Assembly: GCF_000264995.1 (NCBI RefSeq)
Contig: NW_006767436.1
Location: 719,414 to 783,413, forward strand
DNA: 64,000 nucleotides
DNA from: Punctularia strigosozonata HHB-11173 SS5
Taxonomy: Eukaryota > Basidiomycota > Agaricomycetes > Corticiales > Punctulariaceae
Direction of reading: 5' to 3'
Positions 1 to 9,199 of this stretch are shown here, in pieces. Each line of letters begins with the position of its first letter. Position 1 is the first letter of the stretch. The notes below the pieces were generated by a model, which ran no database searches, had not been told where the DNA came from, and saw only the letters and a list, made by a program, of their open reading frames with translations. The position numbers were made by a program, and so were the translations under genes.

Positions 1-1186
1 GGAGTCGCGTTGTTGCCTTTCATTGATGAAAAGCGTCTTCTCGATGCTATGTCGGAACCTTACAATCATATCTCGGATGACGAACGGCATCGTAACAAGT
101 GGGGAAATAACTTCTTGTTTGTCGGCGATGAGAATGGCCTCTACCCGACCATCGAAGCCTTATATGGCAAACGAAAGGATGACAAGGTCCGTGTATTCGC
201 CTCACCACCTCGTCATAATACTGATAGGATCGACCGTCCAGCCCGTCCCAATCAACCCGGATTTTAGCAGAGGCATCAATGGAAGTCTTTTGCCCGATCC
301 GGCTTGCCTCCCTGGTTCCACGTATTATTCGCCGATTAAGGGCATTAAAGGAGCCGACTTGCCAGATATACCGAACGATCGATCCCTGTCGGCTCTGTAC
401 TTCTTCCCGAAGCAGCTAACGCCACATCGCTCAGTTCTGCTACGCGGCACTAAGCGACCTGCGCGAGTTCTCAACGCGAATGATCTGGAGGTCACTCGGC
501 AAAGAGCAGCTGGCACATATCGCGGCCGGGGAGGCGGCGGTCGCGGTGGCGGTCGTGGTGGATCTGACCGCGGCCGGTCCGATAATGATGGCTACAGGAA
601 CGCGCCGGGGGCCTATGCCTCCAACAACTACGGTGCCGACCGCACCTACAGCAATCGCGGTGGCAACACATACGGCGGTCATTCCCAAGGTTCCCGAGGA
701 CCGTTATCAGGACCTCGCCAGTCTTATCCGCCGCAACAACCACCGAGCCAGGTTTACGGTGGATATGGAAATGCTCAGCCACCCACGAACTATAACAACT
801 ACGGTTATGGTGGGGCCGGTCGTGGTGGTCCACCACCTGCAAGAGGTGACCATGATCCATATGCCAGCAATGCTTACGGGGCTGGCAGCTACGGGCGGGG
901 TTCCGCACCTCCATATCGAGGAGGTTACAGTGGAGGAGGTTATGGAGGACAAGATGTAGGGGGCTACGGAGGACAAGGAGTTTATAACAACGGTAATCCG
1001 CCCAATCCATACGGCGGCGGCTACGGAGGGTATGGGGCAGCTAGCAACGGCCGCGGTGGCGGATATGGAGGACAAAGCAATGGTCGTGGTGGGGGTGGAG
1101 GCTACGGTGGCTATGGCTCGAGCAACACCGGATACTCACGAGGACAGGCTTCCTATAACAACTCGTACCGGGGAGGCCGATACTAA
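1..1186 (+). CDS. RAT1: Nuclear 5'-3' exoribonuclease Rat1/Xrn2, C-terminal part (5' end lies outside the window)
   Basis: The frame is open from base 1, and about 376 residues are visible. Exons are 1-186 and 242-1186; the 55-bp intron 187-241 has GTCCGT, a CTGAT branch site and CAG. The start of the fragment reads [17 protein letters not shown], and later [15 protein letters not shown] and [12 protein letters not shown], all characteristic of the C-terminal part of Rat1/Xrn2. Family knowledge: Rat1 is the nuclear exonuclease that trims rRNA and snoRNA precursors and promotes RNA polymerase II termination. From about residue 150 to the end the protein is Gly/Arg/Tyr/Asn-rich with RGG and GYGG repeats, a disordered RNA-binding tail common in fungal Rat1. 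Catalytic residues lie upstream of the window. The gene converges with the next gene; their ends are 214 bp apart. Confidence 0.93.
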   Translation, partial: ESRCCLSLMKSVFSMLCRNLTIISRMTNGIVTSGEITSCLSAMRMASTRPSKPYMANERMTRSVYSPHHLVIILIGSTVQPVPINPDFSRGINGSLLPDPACLPGSTYYSPIKGIKGADLPDIPNDRSLSALYFFPKQLTPHRSVLLRGTKRPARVLNANDLEVTRQRAAGTYRGRGGGGRGGGRGGSDRGRSDNDGYRNAPGAYASNNYGADRTYSNRGGNTYGGHSQGSRGPLSGPRQSYPPQQPPSQVYGGYGNAQPPTNYNNYGYGGAGRGGPPPARGDHDPYASNAYGAGSYGRGSAPPYRGGYSGGGYGGQDVGGYGGQGVYNNGNPPNPYGGGYGGYGAASNGRGGGYGGQSNGRGGGGGYGGYGSSNTGYSRGQASYNNSYRGGRY

Positions 1187-1400
1187 GCATGATAGCAATA
1201 ATTGCGATATTCCACGGACTGTTGGTCAACACTTCCTCTAGCGCGTTCCATGTGTTCCTATTCATGTAACTATAGTTCCGTTTTGATACACGGCAGATCG
1301 AAAGCATATACGCAGACCCTAGGTATTCAAGCAAACAAAATTTCCAGTACAATCAAACAATACCCCGTCGTCATCATCGAATGTGGGAGTTTCAAAGCCC

Positions 1401-4268
1401 TTAGGCATAGATAGAGCTGCCTGGGGACTCCCGGAGGGGCACGTAGGTCAGGTAAAGGGCGTACTTGCGCTCTCTCTCCCTGACCTTACGTCTCAGCTTC
1501 TTCTCTTTGGTCCTCCTCTTCTTCTCCGCCTTCCGTTCCTGCCGGCGAAGCCTACCTTCTGCCATTTGTGCCTCCCACTGGCGGTTGTAGGGTGCATTGG
1601 ATCCGTACAAGCCGCGATAACGCTCACGCTCGCGTTCCGAGTATGCGTCGTCGTCGTCCTCGGAGTCGGACGACGAATCCGAAGACGTGAGCAGCTCTGA
1701 CTCTTCGAGCATTGGAAGGTTGGGGTCCACAGTGCCTGCGCCAGGGCCAGTGCGGCGTTCGCGACCTTTGTATAGAACGACCTCGACGCCGCGGGCGAGG
1801 AAGAACGACGAGTTCCACAGTTCGACGAGGTCGATGGTGAGGGTTGAACGACGTCTCGGACGAGAGTCCGGAACTGGGAGTTTGCCAGTCCAGGCAAGAT
1901 GAACGTCCTTGAAACCACGTTAGCGCACCATCCGCATTGTTGAATAAGATGCTATCCTTTACCTGCATGAAACGAATCCAGTCCTCGTGATACACATCAT
2001 GAGGCATCAACACCAGTGGCATCCTTGGGATGTAATTGGAGAAATCATCCATATCCTGGATCTTGAGTGTTTCGAAGGCCGTGTACGGCTGCGCAAGATT
2101 GGGCGGGCGAGAGAAGCCCTCCGGCGTGCTGAGACCGGCAGCGGCGTCAGCTGCAAACCCGCCAGTGACAGGGGCAGGCATGTTGGATCCGGCCAGTCGA
2201 GAAGGCGGGCGAGACGTCGGGAAGCCGACTGCGGCGGGCGCAGCGGTGTACGCGCCGCCGCCGCCAGGGGCGGTGGGATACCCGTTGCGGGAGACTGGCC
2301 GCGCGATGGGGTAAGATCCGCCAGCATTGCGCGACGGAGGTCGAGAAGTGGGGTAGGCGTATGGAGCGTCCACCGTCGCGGGCATCCCCGGGATGGGGGA
2401 CCTAGGCATTGGCTGGCCCTCGAGGATGTGGCCAACTGGGTAAGTGCGCCCGTCGCTGGCGTAGGTGGACACGGCCCGTCCTGCTCCACCAGCATACATG
2501 GAGCTGCGTCTATTGTAGGTTTCCTCGCGCCCGGCGGAGCCGTCGGATCCCGCGTACCCGGATGGGTAGCCGCCCGGCAGCCCAGTTCCGCCGTGGTAGG
2601 GCGAGGGTGCACCACGGGCGGTAGGGTAGCCAGCGCCGCCGTACCCGGCCGAGCCAGCCGTACCAAACCCACCAGGCGGATACGGGTCGGTGGGGCTCCC
2701 GTCGTCGATAGGCCTCCTCGGGGGCGCGTCGAAGTTGACGACGGAAGACTTGCGAGAGCGGGGAAGAGCGAAGCCGGTACTCCTCTTACGTTCGCGCCTG
2801 GCGCGCTCGGGCGCGTACTCCAGCTCCGCTTGAGCGGCGCTGCCGTCCAACCCAAGGTTCTCGAATCGTCGCTCGAGATCGCCCGCGCCCGATCCTGCGT
2901 AACCCGAGCGGTCGTAGCCCGAGCTGGGGAAGGGAGCAGAGGCGCCGTAACCGCCGACGCCGACGCCCGTGGGCACTTGACCGAAGCCTCCGACGAGACC
3001 GGCGGAGTCGGGGGGGGCGCCGGCGTTGAAGCTCTTCCTGCGAGATATGGATACAGCGTCGCGTTCGCGAGCCCTGCGGAGCTCCATGTCTTCGCGTTCT
3101 TCAGCCATCTCGCGCTCGCGTCGCGCTTCTTCCCACTGCCTTTGCTTAGCTGCCGCTTTTTCCTCCTTGCGACGGCGCTTGTCTTCGTCGCGTTGCCTGA
3201 TGTGCGTCAGTCAGGGTATCATAGAGGACACCGCCAGTGGATGAACCTACCAGTCCTTCAAGGAGCGCTCCTCATCGCGGTTCAGGTATCCACGATTCCA
3301 TGACGCCGCGAATTCCTGGGAGTACTCGTAAGAATCGTGCGGCTCGTAGTCGCTTTGGTACATGGAAGCCGGGCGGGATTGCACAAGCGCGGAACTCGTC
3401 CGCGACGGCGAACCGAAGACGGTTGAAGAAAACGCGGAGGACCGCTTGGTAGAATCATCGCGGTAGTTATTACTTGCGAAAAAGGAGGAGGGACGTTTGG
3501 ATGATCTGGAGGTATTATCCAATGATGACATCGGGGAACGCTTTGTGAAAGCAAATCGACGGGTTTAATGAATGTAAAGCAGAGAAAAAGATCGCATTGT
3601 GGGTATGCTAGATGTGGATGGTACGTACCGCGGTGGCAGGTTGGGCGTTCTGAGGAAGAACGGACGTGGCCTCAGCTGGGATCCATTGGATACCGCTGAC
3701 CACTCCCTGGGGTGTCTGATAGGCTGCGGCAACAGCCCTACGAGCAAGATCTCAGCATATGAACGATGGCGTGATGATGCATCGGCCAAATTAGGACGTA
3801 CTTGAACTGATGGTAGATCGTACGTCCGTCCGGACCAGTGCTCGTGGTGTACGTTATCGATCCAGGCTGGATCTGTTGGGTAGACGTCGGCGACATGGGT
3901 TGTACCGGCATGGGCCCTGGCTGGCCGGTGGTGTACTGCACACCCGGTTGACTCGAGGCGTACTGAACACCTGGCTGGCTCGAGGCGTATTGCACGCCGG
4001 GCTGGCTTGAGGCGTATTGCATTCCGGGTTGGCTCGAGGCATACTGAACGCCCGGTTGACTCGCGGCGTACTGCACACCGGGTTGGCTTGAGGCATACTG
4101 GGGCATTCCGGGTTGCCCGAAGGGAGACGTTGCTGGCTGCCCTATGACATATTGCCCAGGTTGAACTTGGACTTGCTGAGGGATCGGAGATGCGGTGGGC
4201 GCGTATGCTACGCCGGGTTGATGCGGCTGCGCGTAGACCGGGACCGGTGAGCGAGGAGCGTAGGACAT
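1401..4268 (-). CDS. Conserved low-complexity fungal protein of 868 aa, function unknown
   Basis: Five exons: 4268-3802, 3737-3629, 3540-3251, 3196-1963, 1907-1401. Together they make 2607 nt with every phase consistent. The N-terminus (MSYAPRSPVPVYAQP) is Pro/Gln/Tyr-rich and carries seven 9-residue repeats. The middle is Gly/Ser/Pro/Tyr-rich and disordered, with a charged helical stretch near the start of exon 4 (many Arg/Glu/Lys). The only compact, domain-like part is near the C-terminus, from IPRMPLVLMPHDVYHEDWIR through VELWNSSFFLARGVEVVLYK. It is followed by an acidic Ser/Asp/Glu run and a Lys/Arg-rich end. I do not recognise the family. The composition suits a scaffold or condensate-type protein, but that is inference. 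The exon model is well supported by intron signals; the start ATG is the first in frame. Confidence 0.8.
3915..4100 (-). repeat. 27-bp coding minisatellite, seven units
   Basis: The first exon of the 868-aa protein contains seven tandem 27-bp units coding QYASSQPGV and close variants (QYAASQPGV, QYASSQPGM, a degenerate last QYTTGQPG). The units differ at few bases, so the array is probably young and may vary in copy number between strains. Confidence 0.9.
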
Positions 4269-4930
4269 CGCGATCAGCTACGGTTTGCTAGACGCTGGTA
4301 CGAGCAAGTCAGTAATCATAATCGTGGACAGGATATGGCTTGATCGTGTACCGAAGACCTCGCTGATGTGTAGTTAAATCGCACAGAAAGCTGGACAAGT
4401 TGACGAGGATATCCTTGGTTGGCCGTCGACGGTCAGAGGGGTATCAAGCAGTGGAAGGGAAACGCAGGGCCGGGCGAAAGGATAAGGACGGAGGATAGAG
4501 GCCACCTCGTGTGCTGGAGCGCCCACGAGATAGATTAGATGCATCGTGGCCTCTTCTGCATCAGGCTGCGTGGAACGCCGCTCTGCGTAAAAGGCAGACC
4601 ACGGTGGGATGCTGTGGCACGATGCTGATCAACGAATGGCGATCAACATACCATGTCCACCGTGACGCATTAGAGTGTATCTGCAGGTGGTAAAAGTTCT
4701 CCGCAGTGGTCCGCGGGGAGCCCCGCCAAAAATTGCAGTGCATGGTAAAAGTTCCGCCCCACTTTGCCGTGCTGCAGATACACTCTATTGACCGATATCA
4801 AACACTACGAGGAGCGTAGCATGCGTATTGCGAAAGCAGATGGCGAGAAAAAGTGTACAAAGTGTAGTAGCGTAGGTATATCCAGTCGACATCTCCGAGG
4901 CCTTAGCCGTGATCCCCAACGAGTCATGAT
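4269..4930. other. Intergenic region holding a short inverted-repeat element
   Basis: These 662 bp separate the start of the 868-aa gene (leftward) from the 3' end of SEC22. No coding exon is recognised. The notable content is the 117-bp inverted-repeat element at 4671-4787. Confidence 0.6.
4671..4787. mobile_element. MITE-like element with perfect 16-bp terminal inverted repeats
   Basis: TAGAGTGTATCTGCAG at 4671-4686 is matched perfectly in inverted orientation by CTGCAGATACACTCTA at 4772-4787. Each outer end is TA, so the element may be a 113-bp unit flanked by a TA target duplication, as for Tc1/mariner-type MITEs. Inside, GGTAAAAGTT occurs twice in direct orientation (4689 and 4744). It has no coding capacity. 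A plain DNA-transposon derivative is the simplest reading; a structured RNA or terminator hairpin cannot be excluded from one copy. Confidence 0.55.
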
Positions 4931-6062
4931 CTATGAGAACCTCCACCAGAGCAGAATAACGAGGATGAACACGATAGCCGCCACCGGTGCGTACTGCCGA
5001 ATCATCGCGTCCACGTTGATCTTCCGAGCGGCCTTGCGGTACTTCTCAGACTCCGACCGCAACGATGTCGACAAGTGTGACATCCCTTGAGAAGAGGGGA
5101 ACGAGTAGAGCGTGTCAGCGGGCAGGTCCAAACTCTGGTCTTGGACTGAGGGATCACAAGGTTCAAGAACGGCAATGAAACGCGAGTCAAGGTTCGCGAA
5201 GAACAACGGTCCGTGACGCGTTGCCCCAGCCGACACGTTGCAAGCTGCGCAAGCAGGTTTACCACAATCTCGATCGTTGGAGGGACCCGAGGAAACGAGA
5301 AAGAAGATGTGAAGGATAAAAAGGGTTGGAACTCACGATCTAGCGAGTCTCCTCGCCACAACAGCTCCTCCATGTTCTTCGTCATTATCCGCGTCACATC
5401 CTGCAAATCGGAGATTAACGTGTTGGTCATGAACCTCATCGTATGTCAACTCGCTTGAAGTTCGTCATTCAGCTTGCCCATAGCATCGCCGGCAGTTGCT
5501 GTCCGCGTGTCAGCATATAGCCGTGACGTTTTCGACATGAAAGTATCTGGATACGTGGGCTCCGCATGAGCTCCAGTGCAAATACAGGCGCGAGGCACAA
5601 ACCAAATCCAACAAATGCATATGGCTTCCGTACGCCTTCAACCTTGGGGCCGTATGTCAGATTAAACTCCTTGGCCAACTCGTCTAGGTACGAGAAGGCG
5701 AGTTTTCTGGGGTATGCTTTGTCCGTGATCGTCAGATAGACCACATTATCGGCAATGAGGTAGCTAAATGGGAGAGATGCGCGATGTCGGCAGTCGCAGG
5801 ACATATAACACGAGTGAGCATACTGTAGGGTATATGCGCCGCTTTCGATCGAACACCGAGGCTCCGCATTGGGAGTTATACGGCGGAAGACGAGCTTGGC
5901 TTGTTGCTTGTGCTCTTGCAGTTGTTGTTCCGTCTAGTAGGTCCCGTCAGTAAGATCCGGCGTCCTGACGCTGAATGAGCACGAACGAACCTGTTCGTCG
6001 TCCACGCTGGCAGCCAAGGGAAGGGCATCCGATGCCCGGACAATCAGAGTTGACTTGACCAT
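4931..6062 (-). CDS. SEC22: Vesicle-trafficking R-SNARE Sec22, 217 aa
   Basis: Six exons: 6062-5991, 5933-5824, 5763-5603, 5546-5455, 5400-5337, 5085-4931 (654 nt). Family knowledge: Sec22 is the R-SNARE of ER-Golgi vesicles. The N-terminal longin domain includes YLIADNVVYLTITDKAYPRK; the SNARE helix includes LQDVTRIMTKNMEELLWRGD with the zero-layer Arg; a hydrophobic anchor (IVFILVILLWW) ends the protein. Length equals the family norm. The fourth intron (5454-5401) begins with GC: the exon ends CTTCAA, GCGAGT follows, and phase 0 to GATGTG restores the invariant LQDVTR. The last intron (5336-5086, 251 bp) is much longer than its neighbours and ends AAG. The gene is divergent from MPO1. Confidence 0.95.
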
Positions 6063-6423
6063 AGCAAGTAGATGTGAGCGTCGCTGAGCAAAGATGAGAG
6101 AAACAGATGCTGTTAGAACAAGCAGTTATAACTGGCGGTGAACACGGTTGGCGGTGGAGAGGGCACCTCTATGAAGCAGGCGGGCGCTTATTCCCGAGGG
6201 GTGAGCGTCTGTTGGGCAGTGACGTGTAAATGCCACGTGAATGAGCTTCACAGCCACCGACGATCATATTCGGTAAGGGCAAAGTCGTTCCGGGGACGAA
6301 TCGGCTACAAAGACGGCGAACTCGTGGTCTCTCGGCGCAGTCACTCGGCCTGGACGCCACCAGACGTCTCCCATAAGAACCAGCGCCCATCAAGCCACCC
6401 CGCACCCGCACCTACTCCCCGCC
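6063..6423. promoter_or_regulatory. Shared upstream region of SEC22 and MPO1
   Basis: These 361 bp lie between the start codons of SEC22 (leftward) and MPO1 (rightward), so they must hold both promoters. I see no clear TATA box. Confidence 0.55.
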
Positions 6424-7284
6424 ATGGCTGTTGGTCTGTTCGACGTTCGAAAGCAGGTTAGATAGCTCTCACTTCTGTACAGGACGAGCGCCCTAGTCTG
6501 AACATTGCCTGCAGTTGACCTTCTATGGCGCTTACCACTCGAATCACACCAATGTGTTGATTCATATGTGCTGTGTGCCTGTATTGCTATGGTACCAAAC
6601 CGATCGCAACTGGCTGACCGATTACGAGTGCTGAACCTGTCGCAGGACCTTCCAGGCTATGATCACTCGCATTCCGACCCCGTCGTGGATGCCTCGAGGG
6701 TACACGCCCATCAATGACTACATGGCTGTGGAGATGAACTGGACGACTACGTTCACCGTCCTCTACCTGCTGTATTACTACATCCTCGAGCCGACGGCTG
6801 CCGTCAGTTTCCGTTCTCTCTTCTTCACCGCGCCAGTGTGCTTATCAGAGTCCTTGGTTCGTGCCTCCGTAGCTCATCTACACGCCGCAACTCGTCCTGT
6901 CATGGCTCACGGCGACCTCATTCGCCCACCGAAACGACATCGACAACTTGACGATCGCCGGTATTATCAACGGCGTCTGCTGGATCGCTCAATTCATAGG
7001 GCACGGCAAGTTCGAGCATCGCGCCCCTGCCCTTCTGGATAACATCGTCGGCGGTACGTTCTACCGACTCCTCGGACTCCATGATGCCCGTGAGGCTGAA
7101 GCATGCCTTTTTAGCCCTCGTACTCGCTCCTTTCTTCGTGCATCTCGAGCTTCTATTTTCCCTTGGGTGGCGCAAGGATTTCCACAAGGAGCTGAACAAC
7201 GAGATTGGCAAGGAGATCACTCGCATCCGTAAGGCGGAAGGTGACAAGAAGCGGGCTAAGGAGGCTGCGAAGAAGGAACTCTGA
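6424..7284 (+). CDS. MPO1: Mpo1-like 2-hydroxy fatty acid dioxygenase (DUF962), 205 aa
   Basis: Exons 6424-6456, 6515-6591, 6646-6802, 6873-7053, 7115-7284 (618 nt). Family knowledge: Mpo1 is an ER membrane, iron-dependent dioxygenase that shortens 2-hydroxy fatty acids by one carbon in phytosphingosine breakdown. Family hallmarks are visible: LTFYGAYHSN with LIHMCCVPV near the N-terminus, the hydrophobic FTVLYLLYYYILEP, CWIAQFIGHGKFEHRAPALL, and APFFVHLELLFSLGW, which supply the conserved histidines. The C-terminus is Lys/Arg-rich (DKKRAKEAAKKEL), like an ER-retained tail. The first exon codes only 11 residues; its ATG is chosen because it splices in frame into the conserved tract. Confidence 0.93.
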
Positions 7285-7629
7285 GATTGCGCGGACAACC
7301 ACTCCCCCTCAGTGCTACTGGATCTTCGAATTTATTGTTTTCGTTTTCGAATAGCCGAAAGGCCTTCCAGTTTGAATGTCAACCATTTGGTATTCCTTAG
7401 CGCTCCATGTACCATTAGCTCTATATCTTGTATTTCTGTAAGCCGTGTTCTGGATCGATCCTCTGCAACTTCGCCTGCCACATCAATAAATCACATGAAG
7501 GATTCCACTACTCATTGATGATGTACAAGCAAGGCCGCCCTAGGGTTGCCGAGAATGTGTGCATACGATCTCTAATCCGAAAAAGGCTCTGGATTCTATC
7601 ATGCATAGCCCTGATTCTCCGAAAGTTGC

Positions 7630-8897
7630 TCATGCAAGGAGACTTGCGGGCGGGTCGAGGGCGGGCTCCCCGATAGGCGTGACATAGCACGAGGACAGGC
7701 CGCCATCGACCTTGAAGTCCGTGCCCTATGTCAATCAGGTCAGCTCACGTATGTTCCTGTCCGCAATCGAAGACAAGGGCACGCACGGTGACATAGCTAC
7801 TGTCTTCGCTGGCGAGGAAGAGCGCTCCCTTCGCGACCTCAACGGCTTCGCCAAATCGTCCCATCGGGAGATGTACCATGCGACGATCTCGCTTCTCCGC
7901 AGTGTTAAGGAAGTCCATGAGCAGCGCTTGCACGAAAAGGTTAGTTTCCGCCCCGATGAAGGGTTCAATGATATAACTTACGCGTCTTTAGGGGGCCTCT
8001 GGTCCGAATACGCCGTTAGCATACAGTCGGAGAAGCGAATGTAGATACGTACGGGCAGATGGAGTTGAGCCTAATCCCTTCCCGAGCGTGTACCATGGCT
8101 AGTTCACGGGTCATAGCAAGCACAGCGCCCTTAGACGCGGTGTCTGAGTAAAGAGTAAGTAAGCCTTCGACTCTGGCACTGCCAGAGGGACGAGTCCGCG
8201 AGCTCACATGCAAGCTGAGGCGTCGCTGCGCCCATGAGAGCGACGAAGCTCGCGGTGTTGATGATGCTTCCGCCCTTCTTCAAGCCCTTGCTCTCGTCCG
8301 TCGGGTTCTCCCTCATCGCAAGTATTGCGTACTTGCATCCCCACCACACGCCCTTGAGGTTAATCTGCATGGTCAGATCCCAAATGCGCTCCTCCGTGTT
8401 CAGCGCATTATCATCCGCCGGGTGCATGATCCCCGCATTGTTGAACTATATGAAACGCGTCCCATCGTAAGAGTCCACGACGATCACGGAAAGAGAGAGC
8501 GACATATGCATACCATGACATCGAGCCTCCCAAACTCCTTGACAGCCAGGTCGACCGCCGCCTTGACATCCGCCTCCTTGCTAACGTCCGCCTTGGTCGC
8601 GACAGCCTTGACGTTCGGATACCGCTGCTCGATGATCTGCACGCCCTTCTGGGCTGCCTCGACGTTGATGTCGACGAGCACCACGTTCGCCCCTTCGGAC
8701 GCGAAGAGCACGGAGGACTCGAGACCGATACCGCTGGAAACTGACGTGTTAGCCTCTGGGTTGCCGCAATCGCCACGTCGTGGTACATACGACCCAGCGC
8801 CAGTTACGAGCGCGACCTGTTGGCGTCGATGTGTGATTAACGTCAGCTGCAAGCTACGGAATAGTGGACTCGCCTTGTTTTGCAGACGGCCAGGCAT
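7630..8897 (-). CDS. Short-chain dehydrogenase/reductase, 283 aa
   Basis: Eight exons: 8897-8874, 8816-8791, 8733-8514, 8445-8208, 8143-8053, 7998-7982, 7926-7787, 7725-7630 (852 nt). It has the classical SDR features: TGAGSGIG nucleotide-binding motif (split by intron 2), NNAG, the catalytic Ser in NTASFVAL, and YTASKG with catalytic Tyr and Lys (split by intron 4). The C-terminal GTDFKVDGGL is the usual SDR end, followed by a short extension. Substrate cannot be told from sequence; the likely cofactor is NAD(H) or NADP(H). The first intron (8873-8817) starts with GC after AAG; exon 6 is only 17 nt. The gene lies downstream of, and on the same strand as, the gene at 9200-11863. Confidence 0.92.
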
Positions 8898-9199
8898 GAT
8901 GTCGTTATTGATGATGTTGAAGAGCAAGGATCGTTATCATCGTTTGCCCGATAACGAACTGACATGTTCGTGTCCAGTTAGGTCCATCGCCGACAAGAAG
9001 CGCCGATCTCCGATCTGAAGGGTGCTTCTTGTTCATACGAAGATGTCAGCGCCTTGGAGTCTCGGCCGACAACCGCTGCTACCATAGTAATATCGTCATT
9101 GTCAAAAATTGTACAAAAAGTGTGTGTAATCGAGCGGAATATCCAACTGCAATAATTAGTACAATGTAGCGTAGCATTGAAGCCATACCGATCGGCTAT

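Noticed and set aside
1624-3303. Long open frames in other phases or on the opposite strand of the 868-aa gene (up to 494 codons)
   Set aside because: They are shadows of GC-rich coding exons. Only the spliced minus-strand chain keeps phase over all five exons and a continuous conserved C-terminal region.
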